From NCBI RefSeq assembly GCF_943181405.1, contig NZ_CALPBY010000002.1, forward strand, positions 558,001 through 622,000: a stretch of 64,000 nucleotides of DNA, written 5' to 3'. The DNA comes from Cellulosimicrobium sp. Marseille-Q4280. Its GTDB lineage: Bacteria; Actinomycetota; Actinomycetes; Actinomycetales; Cellulomonadaceae. Of this stretch, positions 1-9,544 are shown in pieces (position 1 is the stretch's first letter; each line of letters starts with the position of its first letter). Made by a program: the position numbers and the translations under genes. The notes beneath the pieces were generated by a model. It was given only the letters and a program-made list of their open reading frames with translations, was not told the origin of the DNA and searched no databases.

Positions 1-389
1 TCGACGAGTACGTCTACGGCGCGCTGCGTGCCGGTGCGAAGGGGTTCCTGCTCAAGGGCGCGAGCCCTCACCTGATCGCCGAGGCGCTGCACGCCGCCGC
101 GAGCGGCGACGCGCTGATCTCCCCGCGCATCACGACACGGCTGCTGGCCGAGTTCGCGCGCCCGTCGCGGCGCCCCCGTCAGCCCGTGGCACCGCTGAGC
201 GAGCGCGAGGAGCAGGTGCTCGCGCTGCTCGCGGCCGGCCTGACCAACGACGAGATCGGCGCCCGCCTCTACCTCTCGCGCGGCACGATCAAGACCCACG
301 TCGGCGGCATCCTCACCAAGCTCGGGGTGCGCAACCGCGTCGAGGCGGCGATGTGGGCCTACGAGTCGGGCCGTCACCCGCGTGAGTAG
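1..389 (+). CDS. NarL/FixJ-family response regulator (5' end outside window)
   Basis: The reading frame is already open at base 3 and ends at TAG 387-389, so only the C-terminal part is present. The first residues contain GFLLKGA, the region with the conserved receiver-domain lysine that follows the last receiver strand. A linker leads to a LuxR-type helix-turn-helix with the family opening LSEREEQVLALLAAG and the recognition segment SRGTIKTHVGGILTKLG. Such proteins are phosphorylated by a partner histidine kinase, presumably encoded upstream of the window, and bind DNA as dimers. The next gene faces it and is separated by a hairpin, so no operon link to the mannosidase is implied. An ATG at 186 is internal and is not the start. 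Confidence 0.93.
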   Translation, partial: DEYVYGALRAGAKGFLLKGASPHLIAEALHAAASGDALISPRITTRLLAEFARPSRRPRQPVAPLSEREEQVLALLAAGLTNDEIGARLYLSRGTIKTHVGGILTKLGVRNRVEAAMWAYESGRHPRE

Positions 390-459
390 TCTGCTCGGAC
401 CCGAGCACGGTCCGACGACGACCGTGGACACCGAGGCAGCCGCGCTCTGACCCCTGCGC

Positions 460-502
460 CCGGTCGGGGTCGGCGGGTCCTGGACCCACCGACCCCGACC
501 GG
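460..502. terminator. Bidirectional hairpin terminator
   Basis: Two 21-base arms (460-480 and 482-502) pair completely except for one G-T wobble, around a single central base. The hairpin lies between the convergent response regulator and mannosidase genes. There is no T-tract, which is usual for high-GC actinobacteria. Confidence 0.75.
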
Positions 503-513
503 CGCGTGCGGCG

Positions 514-3500
514 TCAGCAGGTCCGCGCGGGGTAGCTCACCTCCTGCGTCGTGCGCTGGCCACCGCCGGACGGCACCGCCGTGACGGTGACGCTGCCCGC
601 CTCGACGGTCTTCGCGCGAGCGGAGAACGACTGGTAGCCGTTCTTGCCCGCGGCGACCCCGGAGAAGGTCTTCGTGCCGAACGGTGTCGTGACGCCGACG
701 TCGAGCGTTCCGGTGCCGACGTTCGTCGCCCGCACTGCGACGTAGGCCGTCCCGGCGACGCAACGGGTTTGCACGTCCACGCGGACCTCCGGAGCCTGCG
801 GCGTCGCGGCGATCAGCGCGCTCAACGCGCTGGCCTGGGCTCGCCAGTCGAAGACGTTCGGGTGCTCGGCGGACTCGCCGCCGGCCCAGCGCACACCGAG
901 CCGGTCGCCCGCGGCCCGGTCCTGCGACCAGATGGTCGCGGCCTGCCGGTCCACGAACTGCTGGTACTCCGCGGAGCCCGTCGTGTCGTTGAGGTCCATG
1001 AAGTACCGCATGAACACGCCCTTGAACTGCTTGCCGTTGTCGTCGCACGTGCGGTCGAGCGCGTCGCAGCTCTCGGTCAGCACGCCGTCGACGACGAGCG
1101 CGTCCGAGGCCAGGGCCGCGTCCGCGAGCCGCTGGGCGGTCTCGAGGGGCTCCGCGTCACCGGTCGCACGGTGGAGCTCCAGGCCTGCGCCGATGGCGAG
1201 GCCCTGGTTGTAGCTCCACACGGTGCCCCCGTTGTTGCGGCAGTCCGCCGTGAGGCCGTCGTTGACGAGGCCGTCGGCGTTGATCATGCCGCTCGCGGTG
1301 AGCCAGTCCCACGCGGTCTGCGAGCGCTCGAGCCACGTCGTGTCCCCGTCGATGCGGTTGTGGAGCTCGGCCGCGAGCCGGACGTAGAGGCCGTTCGTCA
1401 CGGCGTTCTTGTACGTCCGCTCCGCGTCCCACCACACCCCGCCGTCGCACGTGGACTCGTCCCAGTAGCCGTGGACGTAGTCGCCGATGACGACGGCCAT
1501 GTCGAGGTACTTCTCGTCGCCCGTGAGGTCGTAGGCCGCGATCCACGCCAGCCCCCACCACGCGGAGTCGTCGATCGCGCGGCTCGTGAAGTTCCCGAGC
1601 AGCTCGTCGCCCGACATCTCGCCCGCCGGGAACGGCGCCTTGTTGCGCTCGAACGTGCGGTCCATCTGCTCGAGGTAGCTCAGGTCGCCCGTGCGGCTCA
1701 TGTAGTCGACGACCGTGTGCGTCGCGACGGCGGAGTTCCACCAGCTCGACGGCCACCACGCCTTCTCGGGGTCGTAGTCGCTCATGAGCGTGCTCGCCGC
1801 GCTCGCGGCGCGCTGCGCCGCGGGCGGGTTCTCGACGAGCGCGGTCACGAGCGGCAGCAGCACCTCGCGCGCGTGGTCGCTCACCTCGGCCGGAGCGGCG
1901 TCGGCGACGGTGCTGCGCAGGGTGGCGAGCGTCGCGGCCAGCGCGTCGGCGTGTGCGCCGTCGAGCTGCTCCTGGGCGGTGCCGACCAGGTCGAGGAGCG
2001 CCTGCGCGGTCGCGTCGGCGACGTCACCGCTGCGCTGCAGAGCCCCGACCTGGGCACGGATCTCGTCCAGGCCCGTGCTCGCGGAGAGCCACTGCGACAG
2101 GAGCAGCGTGAGCTCGGCCCGCGTCTCGTCGTCGAGCTCCGAGGCGACCGTGGTGTCGACCGCCGCACGGAGCGCGCGAAGCTGCGCGACCACGCCCGCG
2201 GCGTCGTGCGCGTCCTCGGCCCCCTGCGCCGCGTCGACGATCGCCCCGAGCCGCTCCGCGGTGCCCGCCGGGATGCGACCGGCGTCGAGAGCGGCGTCGA
2301 TCGCGCCGGCGAGCTCGCCGACCTTCGGGGTGTGCGCGAGGAGCTCGACCTCCGAGAGCGTCGCCGCCCCGCCGGTCGACGCCGTGACGTGCAGCCGGTA
2401 GTAGCGGTGCACGCCCGGGTCGGCGATCGAGAACGCGCGCGTCTCGCGACGGTTCGCGAACGACTCGTCCGTGCGTTCGTCGAGCGTCGTCCAGGTCTCC
2501 CCGTCCGTCGAGCCCTCGAGCGTCCACGCCGTGGGGTCCGCGCCGTCGGCCGCGGCCGACGTGAGCGTGTACATCCGCGCCCGCGCCGTGGTGCCCGTGA
2601 GCTCGTACGTCACCGGCGACGAGCCGATCGCGAGCTCGGTCGAGGACGTGTCGTCGAACAGCGCCGCGCCGTCCGCGCCCTCGTCGCCCGTCGTGGCCCT
2701 GCCGGACCGCGCGACGTCGGCGAGCGGGTCGGGCAGGTCGTCGCCCTGCGTGATCGACGGCGGGGCGTCGTCCGCCCCGGTGCCCCACTCGGACGGCGTC
2801 GGGCCCATGTCGAAGACGATCGTGCCGCCGTCGGCGAGCTGCTCGTGCGTGAGGTAGGTCGCCGACTGCTCGACGCCGTTCACCGTCACGCCCTGCACGT
2901 AGATGTTCTCCGCGCTGTTCTCCGGCGCGTCGATCACCAGGTCCTTGCCGTTCTCGAGGTGGATCGTCGCCTGCGTGAACAGCGGCGAGCCGATGACGTA
3001 CGACGGGCTGCCCATCTGCAGCGGGTAGAAGCCCAGCGCGCTGAACAGCCACCACGCCGACATCTCGCCGTTGTCCTCGTCGCCCGGGTAGCCCTGGCCG
3101 ATGTCGTTGCCCGTGAACGAGCGGGCCATCGCGGTCCGCACGGTCTCGGCCGTCTTCGAGGGCTCGCCCGCGAACGCGTACATGTAGGGAATGTGGTGCG
3201 AGACCTGGTTGCTCAGGCCCCACTGGCCCTGGCGGATCGCCTTGGCCTCGCGCATCTCGTGGATCACGCCGCCGTACGAGCCGGGCTTGGACGCCGTCTC
3301 GGGCGTGGCGAAGAACTCGTCGAGCTTCGCGCCGAGCGCGTCCGTGCCGCCGAGCAGGTTCGCGAGGCCCCGGCCGTCCTGGACCGCGTGGAACGCGAAG
3401 TTCCAGCCGTCGGTCTCCGTGAACTCGTTGCCCCAGACCTCGGGATCGAAGTCCGCCGCGGACTGGCTCCACGAGCCGTCCTCCTCGCGGCCCCGCAGGA

Positions 3501-6500
3501 AGCCCGTGGCCGGGTCGAACAGCGTCGCGTAGTTCAGGGCCCGGTTCAGGTAGTACTCGTAGTTGTCCGCGTACTCCTGGTGGCGCGGGTCGTCGTCGCC
3601 GCTCGTGTCGAGCAGCTTCTTCGACATCGTCGCGATGCCGTAGTCGTTGAGGTAGTCCTCGAGCGACCACGACGCGCTCTCGTGCGTCGACGTCGGCGTG
3701 TAGCCGAGGAACGTGGCCGGGTCGAGGCCCTTGCGGCCCACGCTCGCGCTCGGCGGCGCGGTCGAGGCGTTCTTCAGCGCGGCGTCGTACGCGCCCTGCA
3801 CGTCGATGCCGGGGACGTCCTTGAGGTAGGCGTCGGCGAACGCGACGTCCGAGCTCGTGCCCGTCATGCTGTCCGCGTAGCCTGGGGCCGACCAGCGCGA
3901 GATCCAGCCGCCGTCCTCGTACTGCTGCACGAACCCGTTGACCATCTCCCCCGCCTCGCTCGGGTAGAGCAGCGAGTAGGCCGGCCAGGCGGTGCGGTAG
4001 GTGTCCCAGAAGCCGTTGTTGACGAAGACCTTCCCGTCCTCGATGCGCGCGCCGGTCGTCGTCGCCGTCGTGCCCTCGGGCGCGGGGTCCCCGGACGCGG
4101 AGGACTGCACGACGTGCCGGTAGACCGGGTCCGCCGCCGTGCCCGTGTTCTCGTAGCCCGAGTTCGGGTAGAGGTTCAGCCGGTACAGGTTCGAGTAGAG
4201 GGAGGTGAGCGTGTCGTGGTCCGCGCCCTCGACCTCGATGACGTCGAGCGCGTCGTCCCACAGGTCCTGCGCGCGGTCCTTCACCGTGTCGAACGTGTCG
4301 CCCGCGGCGATCTCGAGGTCGAGGTTGTGCTGCGCCTGCTCGACGCTCATGAGCGACGTCGCGAGGCGCAGGGTCACGACCTTGTCGTCGGACGTGTCGA
4401 ACGTCAGGTAGCCCGTGACGTCGCCGCCACCGCCGCCCGTGAGCTTCCCGCTGGCGGTGACGGGCCGGTCGACCTCGCCGTAGACGAACATGCGCGTCAT
4501 GCCGGCCGAGCTGCCCGGCGTGCTGACGTCGGTGTAGCCGGAGACCACGCCGTCCTCGGCGTCGAGGGTGAGCCCGCCGTCGTCGTTCACGTTGTCGAAG
4601 ATCAGGTTCGACTCATCCCCCGTGAACGTGAACCGGAGCATCGCCGCGTGGTCGGTGGGCGCGATCTCGGTGCGCATGCCGTTGTCGAACGTCACGCCGT
4701 AGTAGTGCGCGCGGGCCACCTCGGCGTCGTGGTCGAAGGTCAGCGCGCGCCGCGACCGGTTCGCGTCCGGCGTCCCGGTCGACGGCATCACCTGGAACGT
4801 CTGCCGGTCGCCCATCCACGGGCTCGGCTCGTGGCTGAGCGAGAACGCCTGGATCGACGGGCGGTTCTGCTCGTCGTTGCCCTTCTGGTACTGGTAGAGC
4901 CAGCGGTTCGTGCCCGCGTCCGTGGCGGGGGTCCAGAAGTTGAAGCCGTGCGGCACGGCGGTCGCGGGGATGTTGTTCCCCCGGGAGAAGTCGCCGCTGG
5001 AGTTGGTGCCGCGCGTGGTGACGACGTAGTCGGACGGGCGCTGCGCCGTCGGCTCCTCGGGGTCACCGGTGACCTCGACGTCGTCGATCCAGCCGCTGAA
5101 GTCCGCCGGCCCGGCCGGGTTGTCGTAGCCGACGAGGATCCGGTCGATCGTCCGGCCCGCCGCGACGTCGCCGATGTGCGACACCACGGAGTTCCACTCG
5201 TTGACGTAGAGCGCCTTGCCGTCGCCCTGGCCCTGCGGGCTCAGGCCGATGCCGTGGGAGTCGACGGCGGCGAGCTCGCTCAGGTACGTGCCGTCCGTGA
5301 ACGCGAGGTCGACGGCGGCGTACGTGCTCGCGTAGGCGAGGTCGTTCTCGGACGCCTCGGGGAAGATCATGTACGACAGCTCGGTGTCCTCGCCGACGGG
5401 GACGTCGACGTCCAGCACCTTGTCGTAGGCGAAGCCGCGGCCGTCGGCCGTCTGGCTCCCGGCGTAGTGCAGCGCGCCCGTGCCCGTCCAGCCGACCTCA
5501 GACCGCGAGTTGTACGCCGCGCTCGGGCCGGACCCGACCTCCGCGGTCATGTTCGTGGCCGCGAGCGCCTCGGTCGCGAGCTGCAGCTCCGCGAGCTGGG
5601 TGCCGTCGCTCCCGCTGTTGGACGTGATGTCGAGACGGTAGAAGCGGTACTCGCCCGGCGTCGCCACCGTGTACCCGCGCGTCTGGAACCGCTCCGAGAA
5701 CGTCTGGTTGCCGCGCGTGTCGAGCGCGGTCCAGGTCGTCCCGTCCGTGGAGCCCTCGAGCTTCCAGGCGCGGGGGTCGCGGCCCGGGGCGTCGTTCGCG
5801 GACGACAGCGCGTACGCCTTGACGGTCGTCGCCGCGTCGAGCTCGTAGGTGATCCGCGCGGTGCGCGCGCCCGCGAGCCACTTGGTCGCGACGTCGCCGT
5901 CGGCGAGCTTGTCCGCCGACTCGTTCGGCGGGTTCTCGTTGTTGGCCGTGACCTTCACGACCTGGTCGGTGACGTCGCCCGGGAAGTCGACCGTCCCGGG
6001 GGTCAGCCGGCGGACCGACGTGCCGGAGATGACCGCGTCCACGGCCGCGGCGTCGCGCGTGCGGATCTGGAACTGCGGCGTGCCGCCGCCCGAGGCGGGG
6101 CGCGCGAAGTCGACGGTGACGGTCCGCGGCTCGTCCGTCAGCGTCACGTACTCGCCGCCGACGTCGGAGCCGCCGCTGTAGACGTTGAGGAACACCTTGC
6201 CCGACCCCGTCAGGGTCGCCTGGGCGCGCATCGTGACGCCGCGCTCGAGCGTCGGCATGGGCACCTGCACCCACGTCTCGCCCGCCGCCTCCATCGCCCA
6301 GTGCTGGGCGGGGTCGCCGTCGGGGGTCGTCGCGTCCTCGAGCGTCCCGGGCACCGAGCCCACGCCGTTCTGGAACGGGCCCTCCCACGCGAGCTCGTCC
6401 GTGGCGCCGCCGAGCGCGTCGTCGCCGCTGGGTGTGCTCGGGCTGCGCTCGAGCACGGAGGTGCCCACGACGCCGTCGACCCGCGGGCCACCCGCGCCGT

Positions 6501-6726
6501 CCTCGGGCGTGCTGGTCCAGTCGAGCGGCTGGTCGCCGGACTCGAAGGACGTCGAGAAGTCGCCCGGGTCGGCGAGCGCGGCGGGGGCAGCGGGCGCCGC
6601 GTGCGCGGCGACCGACCCGGCGACGAGCGTCGTGCCGCTGAGCAACAGGCTCAGGGCGACGCTCGCAGCGGTCGCCCGGCCGACGTTCTGCCGGAGCAGG
6701 GGTGGGTGCGTTCTGTGAAGCGACAT
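514..6726 (-). CDS. Secreted GH92 alpha-mannosidase / GH76 alpha-1,6-mannanase fusion with F5/8C modules
   Basis: This is a 2070-residue modular enzyme. The ATG at 6726 follows GAAGGA and opens a signal peptide ending near AHAAPAAPA. A jelly-roll region is followed by an F5/8 type C domain (about 245-389) and a second beta-sandwich. The GH92 module (about 565-1310) carries the family hallmark DEDNGEMSAWWLFSALGFYP near residue 1213. A second F5/8C domain (about 1340-1465) and an alpha-helical linker lead to a GH76 module (about 1640-1915) with the catalytic DDSAWWGLAW motif. The last 90 residues form a domain also found in two other secreted glycosidases here (35003-37621 and 37677-41570). GH92 enzymes are calcium-dependent exo-alpha-mannosidases that mainly remove alpha-1,2 side chains; GH76 cuts the alpha-1,6 mannan backbone. 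Together they suit yeast-type mannan. Confidence 0.9.
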   Translation of the reverse strand: MSLHRTHPPLLRQNVGRATAASVALSLLLSGTTLVAGSVAAHAAPAAPAALADPGDFSTSFESGDQPLDWTSTPEDGAGGPRVDGVVGTSVLERSPSTPSGDDALGGATDELAWEGPFQNGVGSVPGTLEDATTPDGDPAQHWAMEAAGETWVQVPMPTLERGVTMRAQATLTGSGKVFLNVYSGGSDVGGEYVTLTDEPRTVTVDFARPASGGGTPQFQIRTRDAAAVDAVISGTSVRRLTPGTVDFPGDVTDQVVKVTANNENPPNESADKLADGDVATKWLAGARTARITYELDAATTVKAYALSSANDAPGRDPRAWKLEGSTDGTTWTALDTRGNQTFSERFQTRGYTVATPGEYRFYRLDITSNSGSDGTQLAELQLATEALAATNMTAEVGSGPSAAYNSRSEVGWTGTGALHYAGSQTADGRGFAYDKVLDVDVPVGEDTELSYMIFPEASENDLAYASTYAAVDLAFTDGTYLSELAAVDSHGIGLSPQGQGDGKALYVNEWNSVVSHIGDVAAGRTIDRILVGYDNPAGPADFSGWIDDVEVTGDPEEPTAQRPSDYVVTTRGTNSSGDFSRGNNIPATAVPHGFNFWTPATDAGTNRWLYQYQKGNDEQNRPSIQAFSLSHEPSPWMGDRQTFQVMPSTGTPDANRSRRALTFDHDAEVARAHYYGVTFDNGMRTEIAPTDHAAMLRFTFTGDESNLIFDNVNDDGGLTLDAEDGVVSGYTDVSTPGSSAGMTRMFVYGEVDRPVTASGKLTGGGGGDVTGYLTFDTSDDKVVTLRLATSLMSVEQAQHNLDLEIAAGDTFDTVKDRAQDLWDDALDVIEVEGADHDTLTSLYSNLYRLNLYPNSGYENTGTAADPVYRHVVQSSASGDPAPEGTTATTTGARIEDGKVFVNNGFWDTYRTAWPAYSLLYPSEAGEMVNGFVQQYEDGGWISRWSAPGYADSMTGTSSDVAFADAYLKDVPGIDVQGAYDAALKNASTAPPSASVGRKGLDPATFLGYTPTSTHESASWSLEDYLNDYGIATMSKKLLDTSGDDDPRHQEYADNYEYYLNRALNYATLFDPATGFLRGREEDGSWSQSAADFDPEVWGNEFTETDGWNFAFHAVQDGRGLANLLGGTDALGAKLDEFFATPETASKPGSYGGVIHEMREAKAIRQGQWGLSNQVSHHIPYMYAFAGEPSKTAETVRTAMARSFTGNDIGQGYPGDEDNGEMSAWWLFSALGFYPLQMGSPSYVIGSPLFTQATIHLENGKDLVIDAPENSAENIYVQGVTVNGVEQSATYLTHEQLADGGTIVFDMGPTPSEWGTGADDAPPSITQGDDLPDPLADVARSGRATTGDEGADGAALFDDTSSTELAIGSSPVTYELTGTTARARMYTLTSAAADGADPTAWTLEGSTDGETWTTLDERTDESFANRRETRAFSIADPGVHRYYRLHVTASTGGAATLSEVELLAHTPKVGELAGAIDAALDAGRIPAGTAERLGAIVDAAQGAEDAHDAAGVVAQLRALRAAVDTTVASELDDETRAELTLLLSQWLSASTGLDEIRAQVGALQRSGDVADATAQALLDLVGTAQEQLDGAHADALAATLATLRSTVADAAPAEVSDHAREVLLPLVTALVENPPAAQRAASAASTLMSDYDPEKAWWPSSWWNSAVATHTVVDYMSRTGDLSYLEQMDRTFERNKAPFPAGEMSGDELLGNFTSRAIDDSAWWGLAWIAAYDLTGDEKYLDMAVVIGDYVHGYWDESTCDGGVWWDAERTYKNAVTNGLYVRLAAELHNRIDGDTTWLERSQTAWDWLTASGMINADGLVNDGLTADCRNNGGTVWSYNQGLAIGAGLELHRATGDAEPLETAQRLADAALASDALVVDGVLTESCDALDRTCDDNGKQFKGVFMRYFMDLNDTTGSAEYQQFVDRQAATIWSQDRAAGDRLGVRWAGGESAEHPNVFDWRAQASALSALIAATPQAPEVRVDVQTRCVAGTAYVAVRATNVGTGTLDVGVTTPFGTKTFSGVAAGKNGYQSFSARAKTVEAGSVTVTAVPSGGGQRTTQEVSYPARTC

Positions 6727-6768
6727 CGATGTCCTTCGGTGGAGGGCGGGCGGCGGTGCTCGCAGGTA

Positions 6769-6782
6769 TGACAGCGCTGACA
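6769..6782. promoter_or_regulatory. LacI-family-like operator
   Basis: TGACAGCGCTGACA is a near-palindrome with the central AGCGCT typical of actinobacterial LacI-family boxes such as CebR sites. It lies just downstream of the predicted -10 of the mannosidase gene, where a bound repressor would block transcription. No LacI gene is adjacent, so the regulator is unknown. Confidence 0.45.
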
Positions 6783-6788
6783 CACGAG

Positions 6789-6817
6789 ACGGTGCCAGAC
6801 GATCGGGAGAGCGTCAA
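6789..6817 (-). promoter_or_regulatory. Predicted promoter of the GH92-GH76 gene
   Basis: On the minus strand TTGACG (6817-6812) is followed after 17 bases by CACCGT (6794-6789). It lies about 65 bases upstream of the ATG at 6726. Confidence 0.4.
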
Positions 6818-6866
6818 GAGGATGAGGGCTGCGCCGCGTCACCTCAGCGCGACGACGGGGACCGAC

Positions 6867-7652
6867 TCAGAACAGCGGCCACGGGACGGGCGGCATGCCC
6901 GCTTCCGGGTGCGGGAAGCGCGCCGTGCGCAGCAACTGGTAGCAGCGAGCGGCGAGGGCAGACACCTCGTCGTCGGACAGCAGCCCGCTCAGCCGACGGC
7001 CGAGGTCGCCGTCGAGGTCGGTGCCGAGGTCCGCCCGGAGCTGCGTGACGCCGTCCAGCTCGTCGGCGTCCAGGCTCGCCCCGACCCAGCCCCAGAGCAC
7101 CGTCCGCAGCTTCGGCTCGACGTGGAACGTCACGCCGTGGTCGACGCCGAGACGTCGCCCGTCCGCGAGCGGCAGGACGTGGCCGCCCTTGCGGTCGGCG
7201 TTGTTCACCACCGCGTCGAACACGGCCATGCGGCGCAGCGCCGCGGAGTCCTCGTGCACCAGGGCCACCGGCCGGTCGTCCTCGTCGACGCCCTCCAGCA
7301 CCGCCCGCACGCCGTCCTTCGGCACCTCGACGGTCGGCACGACGTCGACCGGTGACTGCGCGCCGTCGATCTCCTGCCAGAGCTGCACCATGCCCGGACC
7401 CATCGGCCCGTCGCGCAGCCACGTGCGCGGCACGATCCCCCAGCCGAGCGCCTCCGAGACGAGGTACGAGGCGACCTCCCGGCCGGCCAGGGTGCCGTCC
7501 GGGAAGTCCCACAGCGGGTTCTCCCCCGCGACCGGCTTGTAGACGACGTCGACGTCACCGATCCGGGCCCGGAACGTCGCGTTCGAGGCGGCGCGGATGC
7601 GTCCGACGATCTCGAGCGACGCCTCGTCGAGATCGACGTGCGGCGACGTCAC
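6867..7652 (-). CDS. SCO1664-family protein (lipid/protein-kinase-like fold)
   Basis: This 261-residue protein starts at GTG 7652, overlapping the DUF3090 stop by four bases (GTGA). It matches the SCO1664 family, distantly related to phosphatidylinositol 3/4-kinase-like folds. Visible support is the stretch VYKPVAGENPLWDFP, with a candidate ATP-binding lysine, followed by FDAVVNNADRKGGHVL, which resembles a kinase catalytic loop with conserved N, D and K, and then GVDHGVTFH. The substrate is unknown. In many actinobacteria this gene, DUF3090 and a histidine phosphatase form a block near mycothiol genes; the mycothiol ligase is not seen here, and the neighbour downstream is the mannosidase gene. 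Confidence 0.82.
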   Translation of the reverse strand: MTSPHVDLDEASLEIVGRIRAASNATFRARIGDVDVVYKPVAGENPLWDFPDGTLAGREVASYLVSEALGWGIVPRTWLRDGPMGPGMVQLWQEIDGAQSPVDVVPTVEVPKDGVRAVLEGVDEDDRPVALVHEDSAALRRMAVFDAVVNNADRKGGHVLPLADGRRLGVDHGVTFHVEPKLRTVLWGWVGASLDADELDGVTQLRADLGTDLDGDLGRRLSGLLSDDEVSALAARCYQLLRTARFPHPEAGMPPVPWPLF

Positions 7653-8194
7653 GCCTCGTCGGGCAGCGCGCACTCGTGCCCGTCGGCGTCCATCGGCTGG
7701 CCGCAGCGGGGGCAGAGCGGGCGGCCAGAGCGGACGACGACGCGGGTGCGCTGGGCGAACGCGCGCGCCGTGCCGACGGGCATCTTGACCAGCAGCACCT
7801 CGGCCGGCTCGGGCTCGTCGTCCTCCTGGTCGGGGTCGCCCTCGACGAGCGGGTACGCCTCGACGACGACCTGCGCCGTGCGGGGGTCCCAGCTGAGCCG
7901 CATGGACCCGGCGCGGAACTCCTCTTCGACAGGTTGGTCGAGGGGGTCGTTGTCGATGAGCTCCGCGGGCACGTCGGCGGGGATGGTGTACCGGTTGTCC
8001 GGATCCGCCATGAGCTCGTCGAGCAGGCGCTGGATGGTCTCGGCGAGGACGGCCGACTGCTCCTTCTCGAGAGCGACGCTGGCCGTCCGGGTGCCCGATC
8101 GGGCCTGGAGGTAGAAGGTGCGGGACCCGGGCATCCCGACGGTCCCGACGACGACGCGGTCGGGCCAGTCGAACTCGTGGACGAGAGTGGGCAT
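7649..8194 (-). CDS. DUF3090 family protein
   Basis: This 181-residue protein opens with VHEFDWPDRVVVGTVG and FYLQARSG, characteristic of DUF3090, and ends with a CPRCGQPMDADGHEC motif that could bind zinc. No function is established for the family. A minus-strand TAGAGT lies six bases before the ATG, so the transcript may be leaderless. It is translationally coupled to the downstream SCO1664-like gene by a GTGA overlap and sits 77 bases after the histidine phosphatase gene. Confidence 0.9.
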   Translation of the reverse strand: MPTLVHEFDWPDRVVVGTVGMPGSRTFYLQARSGTRTASVALEKEQSAVLAETIQRLLDELMADPDNRYTIPADVPAELIDNDPLDQPVEEEFRAGSMRLSWDPRTAQVVVEAYPLVEGDPDQEDDEPEPAEVLLVKMPVGTARAFAQRTRVVVRSGRPLCPRCGQPMDADGHECALPDEA

Positions 8195-8271
8195 GCATCC
8201 ACTCTACGAGCGCTCGCGCCCTCCGTCAGGACGGCTTCCGATCGCTGGTCACGACGGCTGGAGGTAGCTCG

Positions 8272-9009
8272 TCAGGATGCCGACGGGTCGCTCGGCTCAC
8301 TTGGGTCGCTCGGGTCGTCAGGCTGTCCCGGACCCGCGCCTCCCCCGACCGGTGCGTCGCCGACCGGTGCGACCGCTCGCAGCCACGAGAGGTCCCCGGC
8401 GTCGGTGTTGGTCGCCACCACCTCCGGCCGGTGCTTCCCGTACCGCACGATCGAGATCGACGCCGGGCCGACGACGATGCGCTGGAACAGGTCCAGGTGC
8501 ATCCCCAGCGCGTCCGCGAGCACGGACTTGATTACGTCACCGTGGGAGACCGCCGCCCAGACGGCGTCGGCACCGTACTTCGCCTCGACCTCGGCGTCGT
8601 GCCGGCGGATCGCGGCGACGCTCCGGGCCTGCATCTCCGGGAGCGACTCGCCGCCCGGGAACGCAGCCGCCGACGGCTGCGTCTGCACGACCGACCACAG
8701 CGGCTCCTTCGCCAGGTCCTTCAGGCCGCGCCCCTGCCACTGCCCGTAGTCGCACTCGGTGATGCCGCGCTCGGTCACTTGCTCCGGCGCACCCGCTTGG
8801 TTCTCGAGCAGGACGCGCGCCGTCTGCCGGCACCGTTCCAGGGGGCTGGTCACTACGCGAGCGAGTGGCACGCCCGCCAAGCGTTCGGCCGCCCGACCCG
8901 CCTGTTCACGCCCGACGGTGTCCAACCGCACCCCGCCCGCGCGACCGGCGAGAATCCCTTCGGCGTTCGCGGTGGTGCGGCCATGGCGGAGAAGGACGAC
9001 TGTGGGCAT
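8272..9009 (-). CDS. Histidine phosphatase family protein (MSMEG_4193 type)
   Basis: The start is placed at ATG 9009, because the protein then begins with MPTVVLLRHGRTTANAEG, holding the catalytic RHG motif right at the N-terminus as in the family; an upstream in-frame ATG would add 19 non-homologous residues. The second conserved histidine is in AAVSHGDVIKSV and a third motif is PLERCRQTA. The 245-residue protein ends in a low-complexity DPSDPSEPSDPS tail. It is the phosphoglycerate-mutase-like member of a conserved actinobacterial trio with DUF3090 and the SCO1664-like protein; its substrate is unknown. Confidence 0.9.
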   Translation of the reverse strand: MPTVVLLRHGRTTANAEGILAGRAGGVRLDTVGREQAGRAAERLAGVPLARVVTSPLERCRQTARVLLENQAGAPEQVTERGITECDYGQWQGRGLKDLAKEPLWSVVQTQPSAAAFPGGESLPEMQARSVAAIRRHDAEVEAKYGADAVWAAVSHGDVIKSVLADALGMHLDLFQRIVVGPASISIVRYGKHRPEVVATNTDAGDLSWLRAVAPVGDAPVGGGAGPGQPDDPSDPSEPSDPSAS

Positions 9010-9544
9010 GCGCACAGCGTAGGGCGCCACCGCGAGTGGACGGGATGCTTTCTCTAGTCCCACCAAGCCCCGTACCTCCCGAGCGACCTCGAGTCCTAGG
9101 CAGTTGGCAGACCGACTCGCAGTGCGTTGGCAACGGCGTGAGTGTGGACATTTCTTTCGAGACCCGATAGAAGTCCACCGGAACCTGACACCTCCGCGCT
9201 GACGTCAGCATTGCACCAGTCACGAAACAGTCAAGTGACGGCGGACAAGTGAGCCGACCCCATCAGTGCAGGTGAGCCCGAGGGCACGCCACCAACGGAC
9301 CCGCAATACTCCCTAGACACCACGGGCCTCAGGCAAAGGACGGTGCTCGAAGTCGCCTCGAAAATCGCGCACCGTCCGAAACTCAGCGCCTTCGCGAAAA
9401 CGATCACGTCGCCCCATCCAGTCGTTTCGACCGCTTCCGCGGTCCGCAACCCAGGCATCAACAGAGGTCCTTCCACCACCGAAACGACACGCGACCAGTG
9501 TGAGGAAGGGAGCCGCCGGCGGCAACGTCTGGCACCATTGGCCC
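9010..9544. other. Gene-free stretch at island edge
   Basis: No convincing coding sequence is seen in these 535 bases. Open frames on both strands are short and lack family signatures. G+C drops to the right, marking the left edge of the low-GC island that runs to the tRNA-Pro gene. No copy of the tRNA 3' end was found here by eye. Confidence 0.5.

Noticed and set aside
769-6771. A 2000-codon open frame on the plus strand opposite the mannosidase gene.
   Set aside because: It is antisense to a gene with clear domains; its predicted product is Arg/Val-rich with no motif, as expected from a high-GC shadow frame.
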